Origin: a virus
IMG/VR virus record: IMGVR_UViG_3300025102_000278
Coordinates: 1 to 24,476 of that record
Strand: one strand, 5' to 3'
Length of the DNA stretch: 24,476 nt
Part shown: piece by piece, positions 17,105 through 22,076 of the stretch
How positions within the stretch are numbered: the stretch's first letter is position 1
How the letters are laid out: each line of letters opens with the position of its first letter
The notes under the pieces: generated by a model
Told to the model about the DNA's origin: nothing
Databases searched by the model: none
The model's input: only the letters and a program-made list of their open reading frames with translations
Position numbers and translations under genes: made by a program

Positions 17105-17262
17105 TTCTTTTTCTTTTTAGGTTTATCATGTCCCCAACCTTTAGCACTTAAGTCTAAATGGTCTTGACAAGATTTTGTCATTTTACCTTTACCAGTTTTA
17201 GGGTTATACATCATATGATCTTTATAACCTTCACAATTTACTTTATTTGCTTTCTTTGCCAT
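17101..17262 (-). CDS. 53-aa basic Cys-containing protein
   Basis: The frame starts at the ATG at 17262 (context AAATTATGGC, the same 9-mer as other late genes) and ends in a TGA that overlaps the next ATG. The sequence begins MAKKANKVNCEGYKDHMMYN, has the central KTGKGKMTKSCQDHLDLS and ends KGWGHDKPKKKKK. It has two Cys, three His and a strongly basic tail. It is the first of the run of five small basic or Cys-bearing proteins ending at 16236. I do not know its function. Confidence 0.75.
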   Translation of the reverse strand: MAKKANKVNCEGYKDHMMYNPKTGKGKMTKSCQDHLDLSAKGWGHDKPKKKKK

Positions 17263-17273
17263 AATTTATTTAT

Positions 17274-17651
17274 TTAACGTTTACCACCGTTATATTCAAC
17301 GGCATGACCTTCTTTTACGAGACAATCATTTACGCAAACTTGCGTTAATGTATCTTTGCCTGCAAGTTTATTTATATGTAATCTACCAAGAACTCTACCA
17401 TATTTACCAAGTTCTTGTGATTCCAACTCAAAACAATTAGCAGCTCCATCCATTATTTCAATTAATCTTTCTTTTGCAGCTAGCCCTAATTTCTTTTCAA
17501 CCTTATTTCTAGTTCTAGATTCTGGTGCATTAATACCAGCTAATCTTATTCTTTTTTTAATCTTAACACCAAAGCCAAGATCTATATCTGCGTCAATAGT
17601 ATCACCGTCTACTACTTTGATGCATGTTGCGTTATAATTATACATAATCAT
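17274..17651 (-). CDS. Staphylococcal-nuclease-like (SNase/thermonuclease) endonuclease
   Basis: A 125-aa single-domain SNase homologue. It shows VVDGDTID (13-20), KIKKRIRLAGINAPES (active-site Arg36 and Glu44), the ELGKYGRVLGRL segment with the second active-site Arg86 (80-91), and NDCLVKEGHAVEY near the C-terminus. Compared with the Staphylococcus enzyme, the calcium-ligand Asp of the V-D-T-P-E motif is Asn41 here, a substitution that occurs in other family members. No signal peptide is seen, so the enzyme would act in the cytoplasm on DNA or RNA, for example degrading host nucleic acid. The ATG at 17651 overlaps the upstream gene by 14 nt; a second Met two codons on is equally possible. 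Confidence 0.88.
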   Translation of the reverse strand: MIMYNYNATCIKVVDGDTIDADIDLGFGVKIKKRIRLAGINAPESRTRNKVEKKLGLAAKERLIEIMDGAANCFELESQELGKYGRVLGRLHINKLAGKDTLTQVCVNDCLVKEGHAVEYNGGKR

Positions 17652-17943
17652 CTAATATTTTTTTTAACTCAGCACATTTCTCATATTCTTCTTCATCTTC
17701 AAAATACTGAATTAGATCCACTAAAACCTCATCATCCCATCCATCACTTGGATCATAAATTAATATTGCTTGCATTTTATGACCAAATACACTTGTTACA
17801 TCTAACAAATCATCAAAGGTCATTTTTTTAGTTACGATCTTATAAGAATTTTCAAAAGCTTTTTGGACCATTATTTGTTCCATTTCATACTTTTCTGCTT
17901 CTGTTAAATTATTAAGACCATCTTCATTTTCTTTTTCACTCAT
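17638..17943 (-). CDS. Acidic 101-aa protein with a UVR-like C-terminal helix
   Basis: A soluble acidic protein of 101 aa. The first half is helical (NLTEAEKYEMEQIMVQKAFE). The C-terminal segment YFEDEEEYEKCAELKKILDD resembles the UvrB/UvrC (UVR) helical-hairpin motif E-x-Y-E-x-A-x2-L-x3-I. In phages of Bacteroidota such short tails probably mediate protein-protein contacts. It precedes the SNase gene and overlaps it, so it may regulate or chaperone the nuclease. This is inference from adjacency. It starts just downstream of a promoter-like A/T block and the terminator structure at 17986-18038. Confidence 0.7.
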   Translation of the reverse strand: MSEKENEDGLNNLTEAEKYEMEQIMVQKAFENSYKIVTKKMTFDDLLDVTSVFGHKMQAILIYDPSDGWDDEVLVDLIQYFEDEEEYEKCAELKKILDDYV

Positions 17944-17985
17944 GTATTTAAAATTTTTGCTAATATATAAAAAATAAATGAAGAA
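17944..17985 (-). promoter_or_regulatory. Candidate promoter for the main late operon
   Basis: On the minus strand, TTTTTTATATATTAGCAAAA (about 17975-17956) lies 12 nt before the ATG at 17943 and just downstream of a terminator structure. It resembles the A/T block upstream of the 12834 gene. A fresh promoter is expected here because the upstream transcript should end. No second element is clear. Confidence 0.3.
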
Positions 17986-18038
17986 AGGGACTTGTCAGTG
18001 TGTGATAACAAGATTGGGCCCAACCAACAGAGGTCCCT
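17986..18038 (-). terminator. Branched terminator after the 143-aa late gene
   Basis: Minus strand: AGGGAC (18038-18033) pairs with GTCCCT (17991-17986). The interior contains a second stem (CTTGT with ACAAG) and a TTGGGCCCAA palindrome. The outer stem is followed by TTCTTCATTTATTTTTT. It begins 17 nt after the stop codon of the 143-aa gene. The T-rich tail is interrupted, so it may be a processing or stability element as well as a terminator. Confidence 0.6.
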
Positions 18039-18055
18039 GTAATCTTCAACAACTA

Positions 18056-18487
18056 TTACGTTGGAGTGTTGCCAGCAGCATCAATAGTCCATGCAACGCC
18101 TGTAATATCAGCGTCTAAGTATGCACTATTAACATCATCAGCAACTACAATCCATCCTCTATCAAATCTAGAATTTGGATCACCAACAGTAACTGGAGTA
18201 TTTGCAGCCAAAGCTATTTGCTGCATTACTCTTTTTCCTTTTCCAGTTGCAACACTCAAAACAACTTTAAGTTGTCTTCGGAACTTCCATTGTGGATCAC
18301 TAGTTCTATCCGTATCTTGATCTATTTCTGCATGGTACCAAGGAGACATGTTAAACCATAAGTGTAACTCTGTTGCCCCATCTTTTGCCATATACATAAG
18401 ATCAGATGCTTTAAGTGCTAGATCAGTGTTTGCACCATCTAAGAAAAAAAAGTAATTTTCTGAATTACTATTATTTACTGTAGCCAT
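18056..18487 (-). CDS. 143-aa probable virion (head decoration/fibre) protein
   Basis: The protein begins MATVNNSNSENYFFFLDGAN. The upstream ATG at 18538 would add 17 residues but lies inside the terminator structure of the preceding gene. The ATG at 18487 has the late-gene context AATTATGGC, so I chose it. The protein is beta-rich with many Trp and Asp (HLWFNMSPWYHAEIDQDTD, QWKFRRQLKVVLSVATGKGK, FDRGWIVVADDVNSAYLDAD) and lacks signal or membrane parts. It sits alone between two terminator-like structures, as expected of a separately and strongly transcribed gene, and its codons use more C/G third bases, as in the capsid gene. An abundant capsid decoration or tail protein is likely. I recognise no family. 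Confidence 0.75.
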   Translation of the reverse strand: MATVNNSNSENYFFFLDGANTDLALKASDLMYMAKDGATELHLWFNMSPWYHAEIDQDTDRTSDPQWKFRRQLKVVLSVATGKGKRVMQQIALAANTPVTVGDPNSRFDRGWIVVADDVNSAYLDADITGVAWTIDAAGNTPT

Positions 18488-18509
18488 AATTAAAAAATTT
18501 TTAAAAATT

Positions 18510-18551
18510 ACATAAGAGGACATAAGGGACTTTCCCAAACGCTACCCTCTG
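18510..18551 (-). terminator. Terminator after the secreted-protein gene
   Basis: On the minus strand, AGAGG pairs with CCTCT (outer) and GGGA with TCCC (inner) across the gap between the genes at 18556 and 18487. The structure is followed by TTATGTAATTTTTAAAAATTTTTT. It lies just downstream of the T9SS-like gene stop, so it probably insulates that gene from the 143-aa gene. Confidence 0.55.
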
Positions 18552-18555
18552 AACA

Positions 18556-18942
18556 TTATTTAGTTAGTTTTATATAAATACGACCATCATGAATATATAC
18601 GACATTATCAGGAATAGATTCATACGAATCATAGTTCCTACCCAACATATCATAATATATACCCTCAAGAGTAGTTATTTTATTTTCTTCTAAACCTATT
18701 TGTTGCTGACATGGTGTTAATGAAAACCCTGGTTCATCTACAGAACCAGCGCAACATTGCCAATAACTAGGATAAATACTAACAGAAGCATCATTACATA
18801 AAGCATTAGGTACAGGAGTGTAACAATCATAAAGGAGTTCACCTCTCCATTCAATATATGTCCACACATATGATGTGGCACAATCTTGGGCCTGCACAAA
18901 CCCTGCTATAAAAAAAGCAAATGCATATAATAGATTCTTCAT
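18556..18942 (-). CDS. Secreted Cys-rich protein with T9SS-like C-terminal domain
   Basis: A 128-aa protein. Residues 1-19 (MKNLLYAFAFFIAGFVQAQ) form a Sec signal peptide: a basic start, a hydrophobic core and a small-residue A-x-A-like cleavage area. The middle has seven Cys (DC, YDC, LC, QCC, PC), likely disulfide-bonded after export. The C-terminal ~35 residues (GIYYDMLGRNYDSYESIPDN, then VVYIHDGRIYIKLTK) strongly resemble the type A T9SS sorting domain of Bacteroidota (YDxxGR ... LPxGIYixxxxx...xKixxK). The phage therefore seems to encode a protein for export to the host periplasm and possibly the cell surface. It is the promoter-proximal late gene and is monocistronic. A superinfection-exclusion or surface-modifying role is plausible but unproven. 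Confidence 0.8.
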   Translation of the reverse strand: MKNLLYAFAFFIAGFVQAQDCATSYVWTYIEWRGELLYDCYTPVPNALCNDASVSIYPSYWQCCAGSVDEPGFSLTPCQQQIGLEENKITTLEGIYYDMLGRNYDSYESIPDNVVYIHDGRIYIKLTK

Positions 18943-18965
18943 ATATATAATATACTCAAATTTTT
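18943..18965 (-). promoter_or_regulatory. Candidate promoter abutting the first late gene
   Basis: The minus strand reads TTTGAGTATATTATATATAT directly into the ATG at 18942. The plus-strand core ATATATATAATATAC is identical to 15 nt upstream of the acidic gene at 4037. If the block is a promoter, the transcript would have almost no leader. Confidence 0.35.
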
Positions 18966-19044
18966 TTTCCCAAAAAAGTTTTATTGCGTGTTTTGCATTC
19001 TTAGTGGGTCCTACTGTTCTGCTCCCCCGCTTTAAATTGGCAGG

Positions 19045-19073
19045 TTGCTACCCCCTGTTTAATTGGGTGGCAA
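19045..19073 (+). promoter_or_regulatory. Stable leader hairpin before the 104-aa gene
   Basis: TTGCTACCC (19045-19053) pairs with GGGTGGCAA (19065-19073): 9 bp including one T.G pair around an 11-nt loop, ending 15 nt before the ATG at 19089. The wobble is G.U on the plus strand, so the structure belongs to the rightward transcript. It has no U tract, so it is more likely a translational or stability element than a terminator. The rest of the 146-nt divergent gap is A/T-rich near 18942 and G/C-rich near 19010-19060. No clear promoter for the rightward unit is visible. Confidence 0.55.
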
Positions 19074-19088
19074 AAACAAATACAAGGT

Positions 19089-19403
19089 ATGGATGTTTAT
19101 TTCCACAAGATTCCCGAAGATAGTAACACTATCATCGTGAAGTCTGCACCCATTGCTAGGTCTCAAATGACCTTCAATGGTAAGCCTGGATTTACCAGAA
19201 CACAAGGTTCTGCTAAGTTTGGCTTACTTGTCATATGTGACGAGGATGGCAACACTGTTGACCCTCGTCAGTATGGGTTTGAATTCAATCAACCTATTCC
19301 AGGAGTCAGACTATCTGACTCTCCTGTCTTGGATCAAGAATCCAAGGAGGAGACTGGGTTGTATTGGGCAGAGCCCTATGACAATAGTGCAGAGGAAGAT
19401 TAG
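19089..19403 (+). CDS. 104-aa protein of unusual composition, first rightward gene
   Basis: A 104-aa acidic protein. It starts MDVYFHKIPEDSNTIIVKSA, continues through a Gly/Phe-rich middle (TFNGKPGFTRTQGSAKFGLL, VICDEDGNTVDPRQYGFEFN) and ends in an acidic tail (EPYDNSAEED). No signal or membrane part is seen. Codon choice is clearly different from the rest of the window, with many C- and G-ending codons (AAC, ATC, CCC, GAC, CTC), against a nearly all-A/T pattern in the early genes to the right. That suggests recent acquisition or strong selection for expression. The stop codon lies inside an 11-bp hairpin (19394-19419). It is likely an immediate-early protein. I do not recognise a family. Frames overlapping it in other phases are shadows. 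Confidence 0.65.
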   Translation: MDVYFHKIPEDSNTIIVKSAPIARSQMTFNGKPGFTRTQGSAKFGLLVICDEDGNTVDPRQYGFEFNQPIPGVRLSDSPVLDQESKEETGLYWAEPYDNSAEED

Positions 19404-20660
19404 CAGAGCTAAGTCTTCCCTCGCACCCTGTTGCTTGGTGTGTTCCTCAAGAGTAACAAAGCCCAACCATGGAGGTGATAGCCCATGGGTAAGCTCTAAG
19501 TATCTTCCGTCAAGGGTATACTTACTGGTTAAAGTCCAGACAAATTCATTAGACTATCCACAATATACTCACTTAAACAGAGTTTTATTCTCAACTTAGA
19601 CACAATCCCTGTGATAATGGTTGAATTGTCCACTAACTGGTAATAAAATTCTGTTTGGTGTTGTGTGTTGCACTGAATGTAGGTGGTCATAATTCCCACA
19701 TTATACCACCTTGCAAGAAATAATATAATGGTTAACTCCATAATATATAATATAGCTATAACTAGAGCATAAACATTCAATTGGGTGTGAACATGGAGGT
19801 TACTCGTATATTAACACATGGTACTAGTGTTAACATGTTCTAACTCTAGTTGTAGTCTATATAATACTTATGTTCTCTCTCTATAGGATAAGAGACATAG
19901 TAACCGCAACATTTAAACCAACTAACTATTGATACAGGATAGCAAATGTCTGTATTGATAATACCTGTAAAATTAGTTACAACTATAATATGCCTTCGGG
20001 AGTGTGGAGTTAGTTGGTGTGATAAGTCTCAAAGTACCAGGGACTATAAACTGTTAGGTCTGGGTTTGGAAGGTCTAGTGAACCTTGGTGAAACACCTTA
20101 AACTTCCTAATTATAATAGTACAAGGGATACAACGGCTAGCTACCAACGTATCCTGAGTGTCGCACAATAAACCTTCTCAAAGGGGTTAGTGCATCTGAT
20201 TGGCCTGTGATGGGTGGTCGTACAGTTAAATAATTGTATGATCGTATGTAGTGTATCAATTGGAGTATGATGAATAAAGTAATTTAATTATTAACTTACT
20301 TTGAAATCATTAATGTTATAGGGCCATCTTCAAGTCCTGACAACTTATGAAGTTCTTAACAGAACTATACAATGTTATAACCTTGGTATCTAATCAATAT
20401 TGAGAACATAATGAGTATAAAGGTTAATCGCCTGCATAGGGTTAATGAATACAAAGGGGGAACCCAAGAGTCATCATTGTGAGAGTAGTTTGCTCATCAC
20501 TCATTGTACTATTTATTATAACAGAGTAAACTGTTTAAATTAAACTGTGCCATAATTAGATAAGCTAAAACGGTTTTATGGGCAGATATAAAGTGGATAA
20601 ATTCACCTAGGAACCACACACGGTAATAGTGAACTAGGAAAACTAACAGAGTAAACTGTA
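19394..20660 (+). ncRNA. Large structured RNA candidate (~1.25 kb)
   Basis: No credible gene lies between 19404 and 20698. Instead there is a dense series of helices, including: 19394-19399 + 19400-19404 with 19408-19412 + 19414-19419 (11 bp); 19575-19588 with 19643-19656 (14 bp, one G.U); hairpin 19681-19711 (12 bp, one bulge); a nested element 19750-19862 made of ATATAG/CTATAT, an 11-bp helix 19757-19767/19844-19854, GAACATG/CATGTTC and TTAACAC/GTGTTAA; 19869-19899 (9 bp); 19917-19927/20008-20018 (11 bp) enclosing smaller stems; GGGATAC/GTATCCT at 20125-20155; 20216-20224/20235-20243 (9 bp); 20267-20310 (12 bp); and 20351-20366. Wobbles are G.U on this strand and would be A.C on the other. 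Base composition is also visibly richer in G/C than the flanks. The boundaries are approximate. Confidence 0.65.
20519..20659 (+). repeat. Pair of 16-nt direct repeats, each a small hairpin
   Basis: TAACAGAGTAAACTGT occurs at 20519-20534 and again, identically, at 20644-20659. Each copy is itself a hairpin (ACAG/CTGT, loop AGTAAA). A partial copy, AAACTGT, is found at about 20542-20548. The pair flanks ~110 nt at the 3' end of the structured region and upstream of the membrane-protein gene. They may be protein-binding sites, RNA processing signals or end sequences of the RNA. Confidence 0.6.
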
Positions 20661-20698
20661 GTAAATCATTTAATTAATGTTCACTTAAATATATAATT

Positions 20699-20926
20699 AT
20701 GAAAAACTTTTTGCAAAGACTTATTTTACCAGTGAAGTTGGCTATACTATTTATAATGCCGCCACTATTCACTGTTGTCACATGTGTTGTTACATCAGCT
20801 ACACTTTCAGTATTATGTGCTGAAGGTACAGTATCTGAATACACATTGTGGAATGTTTATGAGATATTGGTTTATATCTTATATACTATGGGGTTTGTTA
20901 AACTCTTATTTAAACCTTTTAATTAA
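20699..20926 (+). CDS. 75-aa membrane protein
   Basis: The protein begins MKNFLQRLILPVKLAILFIM. It has two probable membrane helices, about residues 10-40 (possibly one long or two short spans) and 52-68 (ILVYILYTMGFVKLLF), and ends KLLFKPFN. The start is preceded by A/T-rich TTAAATATATAATTATG. It stands alone between the structured region and a hairpin at 20950-20975. The stop is TAA at 20924-20926. Small membrane proteins at this location may act early in infection, for example in superinfection exclusion, but nothing in the sequence shows the function. Confidence 0.6.
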   Translation: MKNFLQRLILPVKLAILFIMPPLFTVVTCVVTSATLSVLCAEGTVSEYTLWNVYEILVYILYTMGFVKLLFKPFN

Positions 20927-20949
20927 GGTTGAGGAACACTAAGTAAACC

Positions 20950-20975
20950 ATAAGAGGGCAGTAATGTCCTCTTAT
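20950..20975 (+). terminator. Hairpin after the membrane-protein gene
   Basis: ATAAGAGG (20950-20957) pairs perfectly with CCTCTTAT (20968-20975) around a 10-nt loop, 24 nt after the stop codon. The following ACTTTCTAAC is only weakly T-rich, so termination would be partial. Confidence 0.5.
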
Positions 20976-21033
20976 ACTTTCTAACGCTAACATATTGCGT
21001 GCAAAATATGTACTTACTTTAAAACAATAATAA

Positions 21034-21159
21034 ATGAAAAAATTTACATACTCCAATCCAAAGTTAGCTTTGGAAATATTATCTGATCTTAATGATAGAA
21101 TAATTACATCAGAAAAAGAAAGATTTAATCTAGTAAAGAAAAAAAAGAAAAAAAAGTGA
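21034..21159 (+). CDS. 41-aa basic peptide
   Basis: The frame runs ATG AAA AAA TTT ... AAG TGA. The peptide begins MKKFTYSNPKLALEILSDLN, continues DRIITSEKERFNLV and ends with seven Lys. The middle is an amphipathic helix. The upstream sequence AAAACAATAATAA is the A-rich leader type used by other rightward genes here. A Lys tail of this kind suggests RNA or DNA binding. It is too short to classify and could be a chance frame, although its codon use fits the early module. Confidence 0.5.
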   Translation: MKKFTYSNPKLALEILSDLNDRIITSEKERFNLVKKKKKKK

Positions 21160-21185
21160 CACGTATGTCTAACTAACAATACCAT

Positions 21186-21354
21186 AACAATAGGATAAAG
21201 AGTAGGTAATAGCTACATGGGGGTATAATATACCTACTCATCCTTATTGTTTACATTTGAATAGGTTGAGAAGCCTATTCTGTTTAAGTGAGTAGTGATA
21301 GAGGGAATTAATGAAAGAATAGTTACGGGATTTAATTCCCTTTGTCCATTCTTT
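21186..21354 (+). promoter_or_regulatory. Structured leader: branched hairpin, hairpin and possible pseudoknot
   Basis: There are three successive elements in the ~230-nt leader. (1) A 19-bp interrupted stem: AACAATA and GGAT (21186-21196) with ATCC and TATTGTT (21240-21251), plus inner AGTAGGTA/TACCTACT (21201-21208/21231-21238). (2) The perfect 7-bp hairpin GAATAGG/CCTATTC (21259-21280). (3) GGGAATTAA (21303-21311) with TTAATTCCC (21332-21340), interlocked with AAAGAAT (21314-21320) and ATTCTTT (21348-21354): order A-B-A'-B', an H-type pseudoknot or two alternative stems. The leader ends 35 nt before the ATG at 21390. Confidence 0.6.
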
Positions 21355-21389
21355 TACTGAATAAAAATAAAAATAAAAATAATAATCAA

Positions 21390-21851
21390 ATGAATATAGA
21401 AAAAATAACATATAAACTAGTAAAAGATACACTTGAAAACGGAACAATCAGTCCATTTATAGTTAAAATGCTAATATCATATTTAACTGATGAGCAAAGA
21501 GGTGCAGTATTAGATGAAATAGTAAATGAAAGACAAAGTTTATTATTTAAAAAAGGAGATGAAGTATGGATTGATCCTAAAGATAATAAATATGATCTAA
21601 AAGACTGTTATGAAGATGACATGATGAAAGATGCTATAATGATGGATGAACATGGTTTTATTAAAGGTGTAATCATAGATGATACAAATTATCAAGATGG
21701 TTGTAGTCCTTATGCAACTGAATATAAAATTAAAATTCAGTTTGCTACAATAAGAACTGGAGCTACACTTGATATGGATACAAATATGGCAAATAAAGAA
21801 ATAAGAGTAAAGAGATCTAATATTATGGGATTATGGAGACCTTTGGAATAG
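21390..21851 (+). CDS. Unknown 153-aa early protein
   Basis: I take the ATG at 21390 (MNIEKITYKLVKDTLENGTI). The in-frame ATG at 21342 would add a low-complexity Asn/Lys stretch and lies within the pseudoknot structure. The protein has a helical N-terminal ~50 residues (ISYLTDEQRGAVLDEIVNER), then a beta-rich part with KKGDEVWIDPKDNKYDL and GFIKGVIIDDTNYQDG, reminiscent of an SH3/KOW-like barrel. It ends IRVKRSNIMGLWRPLE. It overlaps the next gene by 19 nt. I do not recognise a family; a nucleic-acid-binding role would fit but is speculation. Confidence 0.7.
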   Translation: MNIEKITYKLVKDTLENGTISPFIVKMLISYLTDEQRGAVLDEIVNERQSLLFKKGDEVWIDPKDNKYDLKDCYEDDMMKDAIMMDEHGFIKGVIIDDTNYQDGCSPYATEYKIKIQFATIRTGATLDMDTNMANKEIRVKRSNIMGLWRPLE

Positions 21852-22072
21852 TAAATAAAGATGTAGTTACTGATCCAGAGTTATCTATACAAGCAAAAGG
21901 TGTATATGCTGTTATATGCACTTATTGTAATAAAAGTAGAACTTGTTTTCCTTCAGTAAATACTTTAGCTGATCTATGTGATGTGCATCCACGCACAATT
22001 AGTAGAAAAATTAAAGAATTAAAGGAAAAAGGATATATAAAAAGGATTGGTAGAAGATTTATTGTAGCATGA
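21833..22072 (+). CDS. Winged helix-turn-helix DNA-binding protein
   Basis: A 79-aa protein with a clear wHTH domain spanning nearly its whole length: LSIQAKGVYAVICTYCN (helix 1), CFPSVNTLADLCDVHPRTIS (helix-turn-helix), RKIKELKEKGYIKRIGRRFI (recognition helix and wing). This is the helix-turn-helix form found at the N-terminus of phage and plasmid replication initiators and of small phage regulators. It is either a transcription regulator of the early unit or a replication-initiation factor. Its ATG lies inside the end of the upstream gene, in another frame. The short length means it is a stand-alone domain. Confidence 0.8.
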   Translation: METFGIVNKDVVTDPELSIQAKGVYAVICTYCNKSRTCFPSVNTLADLCDVHPRTISRKIKELKEKGYIKRIGRRFIVA

Positions 22073-22076
22073 TAGC

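Noticed and set aside
18487-18538. N-terminal extension of the 143-aa gene to 18538
   Set aside because: The extra 17 codons lie in a terminator hairpin and T-rich tail. The internal ATG has the conserved AATTATGGC context.
19177-19599. 140-aa open frame overlapping the 104-aa gene
   Set aside because: It lies in another phase of the 104-aa gene and runs on through the structured hairpins. Its composition is Ser/Leu-rich as expected of a shadow frame.
19394-20660. Group I or group II intron as explanation of the structured tract
   Set aside because: I found no group II domain V-like hairpin (AGC triad with GAAA loop) and no convincing group I P7/S core. The upstream 104-aa frame ends in its own stop, with no sign of a continuing exon. 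A covariance search should still be run.
19404-20698. tRNA or tmRNA genes in the non-coding tract
   Set aside because: No T-loop GGTTCGANNCC-like sequence with a matching acceptor stem and CCA end was found on either strand.
21342-21389. N-terminal extension of the 153-aa gene to 21342
   Set aside because: It would add an Asn/Lys low-complexity stretch from an A-rich leader and start inside the pseudoknot-like structure.
21244-21447. Minus-strand 67-aa frame and the minus-strand frame at 20919-21185
   Set aside because: Phe/Tyr-rich translations opposite A-rich leaders. They conflict with the rightward genes and RNA structures and have no start context.
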